From contig NZ_QHHQ01000002.1 of assembly GCF_003258595.1 (NCBI RefSeq), forward strand, positions 682,001-746,000: 64,000 bases of DNA, given 5' to 3'. The notes beneath the pieces were generated by a model, which saw only the letters and a program-made list of their open reading frames with translations, was not told the DNA's origin and did no database searches. This document shows positions 43,943 through 52,335 of the stretch, in pieces. Numbering within the stretch: position 1 is the stretch's first letter; each line of letters opens with the position of its first letter. This DNA is from Acuticoccus sediminis (lineage in GTDB: Bacteria > Pseudomonadota > Alphaproteobacteria > Rhizobiales > Amorphaceae). Made by a program: the position numbers and the translations under genes.

Positions 43943-45214
43943 TTATTGGTAGCCTTCGGGGAACGGATCCGGCTCGACGAGGTCCTCGGTCTCGAACACC
44001 ACCTCGTACTGGCCGTCCGCCTTGGCGCGGCCGACGCGGGTGCGCGACCACAGGTGATGGTTCTCGTGGATGCGCACGTAGCCTTCCGGCGCCTGCGGGA
44101 ACTCGATGTCCGGCGAGGCCTCGCGCACCTTGTCGACGTCGAACGAGCCGGCCTTCTCCACCGCGAGCTTCCACAGCCACGGGCCGAGGTAGGCGGCCTG
44201 CGTCACGTCGCCGATCACCATGTCGCTGCCCCACATGTCCTTGAAGGCGGCGACGAAGGTGTCGTTGTTCTCGTTCTGAAGGCTCTGGAAATACTTCATG
44301 CAGGCGTAGGCGCCTTCGATGTTCTCGCCACCGATGCCGCGGATCTCGTCCTCGGTCACCGAGATGGTGAGGAGCACCGGCTTCTCCTCCGTCATGTCGA
44401 TGCCGGCGGCCTTCAGCTGCTTGTAGAAGGCGACGTTCGAGCCGCCGACGACGATGGCGTAGATCACGTCCGGCTTGCGCAGGCGGATCTTGTTGATCAC
44501 GGAGTTGAACTGCGTGTGACCGAGCGGGTAATACTCCTCACCGACCACCTTGAGGCCGAGCTTGTCCTCGATGTGCTTGCGCGCGATCTTGTTGGACGTG
44601 CGCGGCCAGATGTAGTCCGAACCGAGGAGGTAGAAGGTCTTCGCGCCCTTCTCGTTCGTCACCCAGTCGATGCCGGCGATGATCTGCTGGGTGGCCTCCT
44701 GCCCGGTGTAGATGACGTTGGGCGACTGCTCGAGGCCTTCGTAGAAGGTCGGGTAGTAGAGCATGCCGTTGTACTGCTCGAACACCGGCAGCACCGCCTT
44801 GCGGGAGGCGGAGGTCCAGCAGCCCATCACCGAGGCGACCTTGTCGTTGACGAGGAGCTTCCTCGCCTTCTCGGCGAAGGTCGGCCAGTCGGACGCGCCA
44901 TCCTCCTGGATGAACTGGATCTTGCGGCCGAGCACGCCGCCCTGGGCGTTGATCTGGTCGATGGCGAGCTTCTCGGCCTGCACCGAACCGGTCTCGGAGA
45001 TCGCCATCGTGCCGGTGACGGAGTGCAGGATGCCCACCGTCACGGTGTCGTCGGTCACGGCAAGGCCGCTCGTGTTGACCTGCGCGGTCGGATAGTCCTG
45101 CGCGCGCAGGCCCTTGGGCATGAAGAGGCTGGCGGATAGGGCCGCGGAGCCCAGGAGCATGCCGCGCCGGCTGAGGGGCGGGAAGATCCCGCGGGTCTTG
45201 TCGTTGTCGCTCAT
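43943..45214 (-). CDS. urtA: Urea/short-amide-binding protein UrtA
   Basis: Periplasmic receptor of the importer, 423 residues. A twin-arginine-like signal (LSRRGMLLGSAALSASLFM) precedes the mature protein. VGILHSVTGTMAISETGSVQ, then GGVLGRKIQFIQEDGASDWP and WTSASRKAVLPVFE are diagnostic of the UrtA/FmdD group. Linked to formamidase and not urease here, so formamide or another short amide may be the real ligand (inference). ATG at 45214 has GAGG six bases upstream; an ATG two codons earlier is in frame. Confidence 0.92.
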   Translation of the reverse strand: MSDNDKTRGIFPPLSRRGMLLGSAALSASLFMPKGLRAQDYPTAQVNTSGLAVTDDTVTVGILHSVTGTMAISETGSVQAEKLAIDQINAQGGVLGRKIQFIQEDGASDWPTFAEKARKLLVNDKVASVMGCWTSASRKAVLPVFEQYNGMLYYPTFYEGLEQSPNVIYTGQEATQQIIAGIDWVTNEKGAKTFYLLGSDYIWPRTSNKIARKHIEDKLGLKVVGEEYYPLGHTQFNSVINKIRLRKPDVIYAIVVGGSNVAFYKQLKAAGIDMTEEKPVLLTISVTEDEIRGIGGENIEGAYACMKYFQSLQNENNDTFVAAFKDMWGSDMVIGDVTQAAYLGPWLWKLAVEKAGSFDVDKVREASPDIEFPQAPEGYVRIHENHHLWSRTRVGRAKADGQYEVVFETEDLVEPDPFPEGYQ

Positions 45215-45619
45215 GGTCATCCTCGCATCGGGAAAGGCGGGGAGCACCTCGGGCCGCCGGCGGCGGGCCGCCCCGAGGCGCAACGGGTCGAAGACGCGCG
45301 ACGGCGCATCCGGAAGAGGGCGCCGCGTGGCGCCAGCGGTGAGAGGGGAGCGCCGTCCGGCGCCGGGGTTCGCAGCGCCGCGGGGCGCAGGGGACGATGG
45401 GGGTCAGCTTGGTTGGCGATACCCCAAACGGACAATGGGTGGTCTTACCCATGGCGCCGGGCAGTCTTCCCCGGCATCGTCGATCCGGATGGTGCGAAGA
45501 TTGCAAAGGATCCGTCGCTCGGGACGAATCATGACAAAGGTCTGCTGCCTGCGATTGCAGCCGTTTCGGCGGCAGCACTTGCAGTTCTGTGTGCCCGGAG
45601 GAGCATTGAAAGGGGGGAG
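45215..45619. other. Divergent control region between urtA and the sensor gene
   Basis: 405 bases with no credible gene. The frame of the sensor gene is open upstream to 45413, but the extension looks non-coding and the ribosome site sits at 45610-45619. This spacer must contain the promoters for both the transport-formamidase operon and the sensor. The clearest element is the inverted repeat at 45435-45452. TTGCAA and ACGAAT 17 bases apart near 45500 are a weak promoter candidate toward the sensor gene. Confidence 0.6.
45435..45452. promoter_or_regulatory. ATGGGT-N6-ACCCAT inverted repeat
   Basis: Perfect six-base arms with a six-base spacer lie midway in the urtA/sensor spacer, an arrangement that suits a LuxR-type dimer such as the response regulator encoded at 48981. 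The assignment is positional. Confidence 0.5.
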
Positions 45620-48600
45620 ATGACCAAGGTGCGGACCATTACGCGCCAGCGTCGGACGTACAACCAGTGGGTGGCCAACGAAACACTGGAAGACTTCGCG
45701 CTGCGGTTCACCGCCCGGCGGGCGCGCCGCTGGACCCCGCTGCGCGTGGCCAACACCGCCCTCGGCTCCATCTCATTCCTCGCGCTGGAAGCGATCGGCG
45801 CCGCGATCACGCTGTCCACCGGCTTCGACAACGCGGTCGTCGCCATCATGATCGTCGGCGCGATCCTCTTCCTGACGGGCCTTCCCATCGCCTACCACGC
45901 GGCGAAGGCGGGCGTGGACATCGACCTCCTGACCCGGGGCGCGGGCTTCGGCTACATCGGCTCGACCATCACCTCGCTGATCTACGCCTCGTTCACGTTC
46001 ATCTTCTTCGCCCTCGAGGCCGCGATCCTCGCCATGGCGCTGGACCTCTGTTTCGGCGTCCCGCTCTGGATCGGCTATCCGCTCAACGCGCTCGTCGTCA
46101 TCCCGCTGGTGACGCACGGCTTCACCAAGATCTCGATCTTCCAGAAATGGACGCAGGCGCCCTGGATCGCGCTCAACATCCTGCCGTTCCTGTGCGTCCT
46201 CTATGCGGGCAACGTCAGCTTCGACGAGTGGATCGGTTTCACGCCGGAGGGCAGGCCCGAGGGGCTCGACCTCCTGATGCTGGGCGCGGCATGCGGCGTC
46301 GTCCTGTCGCTCATCGCGCAGATCGGCGAGCAGGTGGATTTCCTGCGCTTCCTGCCGGAGCCGACGACGCGCGCAGAGCGCCGGCGGTGGTGGCTGGCGC
46401 TGATCGCGGCCGGGCCGGGCTGGTCGGCGCTCGGCGTCCTGAAGATGCTGGCGGGGTCCTACCTCGCGGTCCTCGCCCTCTCCGGCGGCGCCTCGTACGC
46501 GGCGGCGGCCGACCCGACGCACATGTACCTCGCCGCCTTCTCCACGGCGATCGCCGACCCGCGGATCGCGCTGATCCTCGCCGGCACCTTCGTCGTTATC
46601 GCCCAGCTCAAGATCAACGTCACGAACGCCTACGCGGGGTCGATCGCCTGGTCGAACTTCTTCGCGCGGCTGACGCACGCCCATCCGGGGCGCGTCGTCT
46701 GGCTCGTCTTCAACGTCACCATCGCGCTGATGCTGATGGAGCTCGGCGTCTTCGCCGCGCTGGAGGCGACGCTCACCATCTACGCCACCGTCGCGGTCGC
46801 ATGGGTCGGGGCGATCGTCGCCGACCTCACCGTCAACAAGCCGCTCGGCCTCAGTCCGGAGGGGATCGAGTTCCGCCGCGGCTACCTCTACGACATCAAC
46901 CCCGTCGGTGTCGGCGCGATGGCGGGGGGCGTCGCGCTCGGCTTTTGCGCGCACGGCGGCCTCCTCGGCGTCACCGCGGCCGCGCTCGGCACGCCGATCG
47001 CCCTCGTCGCCGCCTTCGCGCTCGCGCCGCTGATCGCGTGGGCGACGGACGGGCGCTACTATATCGCCCGCCCGCACGAGCCGGCCCACGTCCACGACGC
47101 GGCGCACGGGGGCGAGGCGGAGTGCACCGTCTGCGGCAACGCCTTCGAGTCCGACGACACGCTCTACTGCCCGTTCTACACCGGCCCGATCTGCTCGCTG
47201 TGCTGCTCGCTCGACGCCCGGTGCGGCGACGTCTGCCGGCCCCACGCCCAGCTCCGCGAGCAGGCCGGCCACTTCGTCGACGTCGTCTTTCCGCCGAGGA
47301 TCGGGCGGCTCCTCAAGACGCGCTACGCGGCGTTCGCCGCGCTGATGACGCTCGCCGCGCTCGTCATGGGCATCCCGCTCCGCTACGTCGCGGTCGTCGC
47401 CAACGATCCCGCCGCGCTGACGACGCCGACGCAGGCCGTGTGGCTCTCCTTCGCGATCCTCGCCTTCGTCGCCGGCATCGCCATCTGGCTCTTCGTCCTC
47501 GCGCAGGAGGCATCGCGCACGGCCATGCGCGAGAGCGACGAGCACGCGCAGCTCCTGATGCGCGAGATCCGCGCCCACAAGCGCACCGACGCCCAGCTCC
47601 GCCGCGCCCGGCAGGAGGCGGAGGCGGCCAACGGCGCAAAGAGCCGCTACGTCGTCGGCATCACCCACGAGCTGCGCACGCCGCTCAACGCGATCCTCGG
47701 CTACGCGCAGCTCCTCGAGGCGGATCCCGACCTGCCGCCGCGGCGGCGCGAGGCGGTCTCCGTGATGCGGCGCAGCGGCGAGCACCTGTCGGGCCTCATC
47801 GAGGGGCTCCTCGACATCTCGAAGATCGAGGCCGGGCGGCTGGAACTCCACCCCGGCACAGTGAACCTGCCGGAGTTCCTCGACCAGCTGGTGGCCATCT
47901 TCCGCATGCAGGCGGCCGACCGCGGGCTCGCCTTCAAGTTCGTCATCGAGGACAAGATCCCCGACTGGGTGCGCTGCGACGAGCACCGCCTGAAGCAGAT
48001 CCTGATGAACCTCCTTACCAACGCCATCCGCTACACCGAGCGCGGCGAGGTGGAGTTCAAGGTCGGTTACCGGTCCGAGGTCGCGCGCTTCACCGTGTCG
48101 GACACCGGGATCGGCATCGACCCGAGCGAGATCCAGAAGATCTTCATGCCGTTCGCGCGGCTGTCGCGGCCGGGCGGGCCGGTGGTGCCCGGGACCGGGC
48201 TCGGCCTCACCATCACCAAGCTCCTCACCGAGATCCAGGGCGGGGAGCTGAAGGTCGCCTCGATCCCCGGCGTCGGCAGCCGCTTCTCGGTGCGGCTCAT
48301 GCTGCCGCGGGTGCACCAGACGACGTCGGTGCCGGTCAAGCACATCCGCGTCGTGACCGGCTATCTCGGTCCCGGCCGCACCATCATGGTGGTGGAGGAC
48401 GAGCCGGACCACCGCCGCCTGCTGGAAGACGTACTGCGCCCGATCGGCTTCAATCTCTTCCTCGCCGCCGCCGCGGAGGAGGCGCTCGACCTACTGGGGC
48501 AGGTGCGGCCGGACCTCTTCCTCATCGACGTGAAGCTCCCCGGGCTGAGCGGCTGGGACCTCGCCGAGCGGATCCGCGCGGTGGGAAGCGACGCGCCGAT

Positions 48601-48991
48601 CGTGATGGTGTCCGCCCACGCCTCCGACCGCCTCGCCGAGGAGGAGCGGGCGGGGCTGACCGACGAGTTCATCGCCAAGCCCATCAACGTGGAAGACCTG
48701 TTGGTGCGGCTGGAGCGCCAGCTCGGCCTGACCTACACGGTCGCCGGGGCCGGACTGGCGCCGGGCGTCGCCGCGCCACGCCCGCGCCTCTCGCGCGAGC
48801 GGATCGCCGAGCTGCGCCGCTTCGCACAGATCGGCTGGCCGCGCGGCCTCACCGAGACGCTGGCGGCGATCGAGGAGGAAGACCCCGACCTTTCCGGAAC
48901 CGTGGCGCACCTCAAGGGGATCGTCGCCACGTTCGACATGTCGCGCCTCGATACGGTGCTCACAGAGATGGAGGCCGCCGATGAACGCTAG
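45620..48991 (+). CDS. NCS1 permease - histidine kinase - receiver fusion sensor
   Basis: 1123-residue hybrid sensor. Residues about 1-480 are an NCS1 purine/cytosine permease-like module with some 12 helices (ETLEDFALRFTARRAR, GYIGSTITSLIYASF, NAYAGSIAWSNFFARLTHAH). At about 501-540 is a Cys-rich module (CTVCGNAFES, CPFYTGPICSLCCS, CGDVC). Two more helices follow (about 575-640). The kinase has its phospho-His in ITHELRTPLNAILGYAQLLE (about 682) and ATPase motifs LLTNAIRYT and GTGLGLTITKLL; a receiver starts at about 920 with Asp in LFLIDVKLPGLSG. ATG at 45620 sits behind AGGGGGGAG. Divergent from urt-fmd, so it likely senses amides or related nitrogen compounds (inference). Confidence 0.9.
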   Translation: MTKVRTITRQRRTYNQWVANETLEDFALRFTARRARRWTPLRVANTALGSISFLALEAIGAAITLSTGFDNAVVAIMIVGAILFLTGLPIAYHAAKAGVDIDLLTRGAGFGYIGSTITSLIYASFTFIFFALEAAILAMALDLCFGVPLWIGYPLNALVVIPLVTHGFTKISIFQKWTQAPWIALNILPFLCVLYAGNVSFDEWIGFTPEGRPEGLDLLMLGAACGVVLSLIAQIGEQVDFLRFLPEPTTRAERRRWWLALIAAGPGWSALGVLKMLAGSYLAVLALSGGASYAAAADPTHMYLAAFSTAIADPRIALILAGTFVVIAQLKINVTNAYAGSIAWSNFFARLTHAHPGRVVWLVFNVTIALMLMELGVFAALEATLTIYATVAVAWVGAIVADLTVNKPLGLSPEGIEFRRGYLYDINPVGVGAMAGGVALGFCAHGGLLGVTAAALGTPIALVAAFALAPLIAWATDGRYYIARPHEPAHVHDAAHGGEAECTVCGNAFESDDTLYCPFYTGPICSLCCSLDARCGDVCRPHAQLREQAGHFVDVVFPPRIGRLLKTRYAAFAALMTLAALVMGIPLRYVAVVANDPAALTTPTQAVWLSFAILAFVAGIAIWLFVLAQEASRTAMRESDEHAQLLMREIRAHKRTDAQLRRARQEAEAANGAKSRYVVGITHELRTPLNAILGYAQLLEADPDLPPRRREAVSVMRRSGEHLSGLIEGLLDISKIEAGRLELHPGTVNLPEFLDQLVAIFRMQAADRGLAFKFVIEDKIPDWVRCDEHRLKQILMNLLTNAIRYTERGEVEFKVGYRSEVARFTVSDTGIGIDPSEIQKIFMPFARLSRPGGPVVPGTGLGLTITKLLTEIQGGELKVASIPGVGSRFSVRLMLPRVHQTTSVPVKHIRVVTGYLGPGRTIMVVEDEPDHRRLLEDVLRPIGFNLFLAAAAEEALDLLGQVRPDLFLIDVKLPGLSGWDLAERIRAVGSDAPIVMVSAHASDRLAEEERAGLTDEFIAKPINVEDLLVRLERQLGLTYTVAGAGLAPGVAAPRPRLSRERIAELRRFAQIGWPRGLTETLAAIEEEDPDLSGTVAHLKGIVATFDMSRLDTVLTEMEAADER

Positions 48992-49907
48992 CCCGCATCG
49001 CCGGACCGTGCTGGAGGAACGCGGCAACCTCGTGCTGGTGGTGGACGACGCACCCGACACGCTGGCGATGCTGATCGACACGCTCGAGGCGAACGGCCTC
49101 ACCGTGCTCGTCGCGCGCGACGGGGAGACGGCGCTCTCGCTGGTCGGCCGCATCGAGCCCGACGCCATCCTGCTCGACGCGGTGATGCCGGGGCTCGACG
49201 GCTTCGAGACGTGCCGCCGTCTGAAGTCCGGTGCCGGCGCGACCCCCGCGCCGATCATCTTCATGACGGGGCTGACGGGGCCGGAGCACATCGTCGCCGG
49301 CCTCTCGGCGGGCGGCGTCGACTATGTGACGAAGCCGGTGAACGCGGACGAACTGATCGCGCGCGTCGCGGTCCACGTTTCCAACGCGAGGATGATGCGC
49401 GAGGCGCGTAGCGCGCTCGACGCGGTCGGCCAGCCGCTGATGGCCGTCTCGACGGCCGGACGCGTCGCGTGGACCTCGGCGAACGCGCTGTCGATGGCGG
49501 CGTCGGTGCTCGACGGCGAGCGGGCGGAGGTCGTGGCGCCGAGTCTTCTCGCCTGGCTGAAGCGCAGCGTCGCGACGGCGGTCTCGGCCGCGACGCCGTG
49601 GCAGGCCCCCGAGGGACCGCTGACGATCACCTACATCGGCCGCACGACGTCGGGCGACGTCCTGGTGCGCCTTGCCGCCGATCCGGTCGAGGACGAGCGG
49701 CGCCTCGGCGACCATTTCGGCCTCACCGACAGAGAGGCCGAGGTCCTGAACTGGATCGTCAAAGGCAAGTCCAACCGCGACATCGCCGAGATCCTGGCGA
49801 TCAATCCCGGCACGGTGAACAAGCACCTCGAGAAGATCCTCGCCAAGCTCGGCGTCGAGAACAGGACCGCCGCGGCGGTCTCCGCCGTGCGCGCGCTCGG
49901 CGCCTGA
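48981..49907 (+). CDS. LuxR-type response regulator partner of the fusion sensor
   Basis: 308 residues: receiver (LVLVVDDAPDTLAMLIDTLE, phospho-Asp in AILLDAVMPGLDG, Lys in YVTKPVNADEL), a middle region of about 90 residues that I cannot name, and a C-terminal LuxR helix-turn-helix (LTDREAEVLNWIVKGKSNRD, then INPGTVNKHLEKILAKLGVE). It overlaps the sensor gene by 11 bases, making it the obvious output. Likely target: the urt-fmd operon (inference). Confidence 0.92.
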   Translation: MNASPHRRTVLEERGNLVLVVDDAPDTLAMLIDTLEANGLTVLVARDGETALSLVGRIEPDAILLDAVMPGLDGFETCRRLKSGAGATPAPIIFMTGLTGPEHIVAGLSAGGVDYVTKPVNADELIARVAVHVSNARMMREARSALDAVGQPLMAVSTAGRVAWTSANALSMAASVLDGERAEVVAPSLLAWLKRSVATAVSAATPWQAPEGPLTITYIGRTTSGDVLVRLAADPVEDERRLGDHFGLTDREAEVLNWIVKGKSNRDIAEILAINPGTVNKHLEKILAKLGVENRTAAAVSAVRALGA

Positions 49908-49974
49908 CGCCCCGCCGCCGCGGCGCCGGCCGGGGACGCAGGACCCACCCCGGGCGGCGCCGGACGGGTCTCGG

Positions 49975-51117
49975 TCAGACGCTCTCGCCGGCGACGAGGA
50001 TGCGGCGCGGCGTGTGCGTCAGGAGGCGTGCGCCGCCGTCCTCCACCACCACCGTCTCGGAGAGGGCGAGGCCCTGGGCGGTGGCGTAGACGTGGAAGGT
50101 CTGCCCCGCCTCGAACGGCCAATCGGCGCCCGGGTGCAGGCTGAGCGAGGTGTCCGACGAGCGTGGCGTCTTGGCGTAGAGGCCGACCTGGTAGCCGGTG
50201 ATGTTCGGGTAGTCGTCGCGCAGGCCCGCCGCGATCAGGCCCCGGCGCATGATCGCGTCGACGTCCGCTGCCTTCGCGCCCGGCCGCATCGCCGCGAACT
50301 GCTCGTCCTGGAGGGCGACGAGGCGGTCCATCACCGTGCGCTCCCCGGCGGTCGGCTCGCCCAGCTTGATGGAGCGCATGAAGCGGCACGAGTAGTAGCT
50401 CACCCGGGGCACCAGCTCGACGTGGAGGATGTCGCCTTCTGAGAGGGCGTCGTCGTGCAGCGTCGCATGCAGGAAGCCCATGCCGTGCCCGTCCGCCTCG
50501 GCGCGGCGCGAGATCGAGATCGGGCCGACCCAGTAGTCGTCCGCCCCTTCCGTCAGGTAGTGGAAGGCGGCGATCGCGGACGCGTCGCGCGGGCGCATCC
50601 CCGGCTTCAGCGCACGGGCGATCGCCGCCATCGCACCGCTGCCGATGCGGCCGGCCGCCTCGATGGTGGCCACCTCGGCCGCGTCCTTGACGGCGCGCAG
50701 GTGGCCCGAGGACTGCGGGATGTCGACGAAGGTCGTCCCCGGCAGAAGCTCCGCCAGACGGTCGCGCGTATGGGCCGTGAAGCCGAACGAGGTGTAGTCC
50801 GCGCCGACCGTCCCGGGCGCGAACCGACGGATCTCGGCGGCGACGCGGGCGTGCGCGTCCTCGTGGTCGGCGTAGGCGACGACGTTCGGGACCCAGGTCG
50901 CGGCGCGGCAGGGTACCTCGTCGATCCGGCGCAGGACGATGACCGGATCGCCCTCCGCCGGGACGATGGCCGCCCGGTAGAAGGTCTCCGACACGGTGTA
51001 GCCGGTCAGCCAGACCATCATTTCGGCGTGGTCGCAGATGTAGACGTCCGCGCCGGCGGCCGCCATCGCATCCCGCAACCTGGTGAGACGCGCGTCGTAG
51101 GGTGCGGGCGCGCTCAT
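49975..51117 (-). CDS. Creatinase-like M24 family protein
   Basis: 380 residues with the pita-bread fold of M24 enzymes. The usual dinuclear-metal ligands are missing: the first Asp position reads GDILHVELVPRV, the second is RFMRS in place of DITRT, and the His motif is GYQVGL rather than GHGVGL. The stretch GDIL followed by P, YY and R resembles metal-free creatinase. A catalytic-type His is kept in GFLHATLHDD. It is therefore more likely an amidinohydrolase or other C-N hydrolase than a proline peptidase (inference). Its ATG overlaps the stop of the M20-like gene; last gene of the operon. Confidence 0.78.
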   Translation of the reverse strand: MSAPAPYDARLTRLRDAMAAAGADVYICDHAEMMVWLTGYTVSETFYRAAIVPAEGDPVIVLRRIDEVPCRAATWVPNVVAYADHEDAHARVAAEIRRFAPGTVGADYTSFGFTAHTRDRLAELLPGTTFVDIPQSSGHLRAVKDAAEVATIEAAGRIGSGAMAAIARALKPGMRPRDASAIAAFHYLTEGADDYWVGPISISRRAEADGHGMGFLHATLHDDALSEGDILHVELVPRVSYYSCRFMRSIKLGEPTAGERTVMDRLVALQDEQFAAMRPGAKAADVDAIMRRGLIAAGLRDDYPNITGYQVGLYAKTPRSSDTSLSLHPGADWPFEAGQTFHVYATAQGLALSETVVVEDGGARLLTHTPRRILVAGESV

Positions 51118-52331
51118 GCCTCGGCGACCTCGCACACGTCGAGGATCGCCAGCGTGTACATCTTCACGCAGTCGATGAACTGGGTCCTGCGCACGCGCTC
51201 GTCCGGCATCGTGTTGAACTCCCCGCCGGGGCCGCAGACGATCCCCTCCATGCCCGCGGCCGCGAGGTGCGCGGCGTCGGTGCCGTAGAAGGCGGGCGGA
51301 CGGATCGCCCCGGTCGGCTGCGGGCTGCCGCGCACCGCCTCGTAGGCGGCGTTGACGACCTTCACGATCCGGGACTGCGGGTCCACCTCGAACGGCGGCA
51401 TGCGCGGGCGGCCGCCGTCGTTGGCGTCGATGGTCCACTTGAGCCCCGGATATTCCAGCGCGAGCGCCTCCAGCAGCCGCTCGAGGTCGGCGATGACGCC
51501 CGGGATCGACTGGCTCGGCGCGTAGCGGCAGGTGCCCTTGATCTGCGCGTGGTCGGCCACCTGCGGCGGGCGCCACTCGTAGAACTCCTCGCCGAGGCCG
51601 GCGCGCATCACGCCGACGTGGCCACGGTTCACCGAACGGTGCGCCGCGCTCGCGGCGCCGGAGAACGTGATCCCGTCGATCCGGTCGACCAGCTTCGCGG
51701 CGGCCGCCAGCGCGTCGCACGCCTCCTCGCGCTTGGAGAGGTGGCGCGTGTCGCCGACGAGGTCGATCGTGAACGTGAAGGCGCCCGCGTGGAGCGTCAG
51801 CGCCTGCAGGTCGGTCGGCTCGGAGTTGATGAAGTAGTCGGCGCGGGTGCCGTGCTCGATCATCCTGACCGTGCCGACGCCGCCCTGCAGCTCGCCGATG
51901 ACGAACGTCAGGATGACGTCGCCCTTCAGTTTGACGCCCGCCTTCAGCAGCGTCTCGACGGCGCACAGATATGCCGCGTCGCCCGCCTTCATGTTCGAGA
52001 CGCCGATCCCGTAGATGAAATCGTCGTCCACCACGCCGCCCCACGGGTCGACGGTCCAGCCGGACGTCGCGGGGTTGGTGTCGAGGTGGCCGTTGAAGAG
52101 GAGCGAGGCGCCGCCGCCCGTCCCCTTCAGACGGCCGATCGCGTTGACGCGGTCGCCGACGACCGGCTGCAGCTCCGCCTCGAGGCCGAGACCGTCGAGG
52201 ATCTCGGCCATGTGGCGGGCGAGGGCGATCTCGCCCTCGGTCTCGGAATAGCTCTTGTGACGCACCATGTCGGCGAGCCGCGCGATGCACGCGTCCTCGT
52301 CGATGTGGGCCAGGATCTCGTCGGGCGTCAC
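51114..52331 (-). CDS. M20-family deacylase/peptidase (ArgE/DapE-like)
   Basis: 405 residues. The M20 fold is shown by LLFNGHLDTNPATSGWTVDP, GIGVSNMKAGDAAYL, the lid-domain His in VGDTRHLSKREE, and a C-terminal GPGGEFNTM. Two classic positions differ: SNMK replaces SDMK (bridging Asp to Asn), and GELQGGVGT replaces DEE-GG. I have the impression that some ArgE/DapE subfamilies share these variants, so activity is not excluded. GTG start with GGAGG nine bases upstream, four bases after the ABC ATPase stop. Probably processes the imported compound. Confidence 0.85.
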   Translation of the reverse strand: MTPDEILAHIDEDACIARLADMVRHKSYSETEGEIALARHMAEILDGLGLEAELQPVVGDRVNAIGRLKGTGGGASLLFNGHLDTNPATSGWTVDPWGGVVDDDFIYGIGVSNMKAGDAAYLCAVETLLKAGVKLKGDVILTFVIGELQGGVGTVRMIEHGTRADYFINSEPTDLQALTLHAGAFTFTIDLVGDTRHLSKREEACDALAAAAKLVDRIDGITFSGAASAAHRSVNRGHVGVMRAGLGEEFYEWRPPQVADHAQIKGTCRYAPSQSIPGVIADLERLLEALALEYPGLKWTIDANDGGRPRMPPFEVDPQSRIVKVVNAAYEAVRGSPQPTGAIRPPAFYGTDAAHLAAAGMEGIVCGPGGEFNTMPDERVRRTQFIDCVKMYTLAILDVCEVAEA

Positions 52332-52335
52332 TGGT

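Noticed and set aside
45773-48412. An 879-codon minus-strand open frame opposite the NCS1-kinase fusion
   Set aside because: Highly charged, repetitive Arg/Asp/Glu/Val composition and no ribosome site; explained by codon bias of the real gene on the other strand.
48781-48991. Possible HPt domain at the C-terminus of the fusion sensor (AHLKG)
   Set aside because: HPt needs His-x-Leu-Lys-Gly; here the residue at the phospho-site position is Ala and the His is shifted by one, so this is only a helical tail by sequence.
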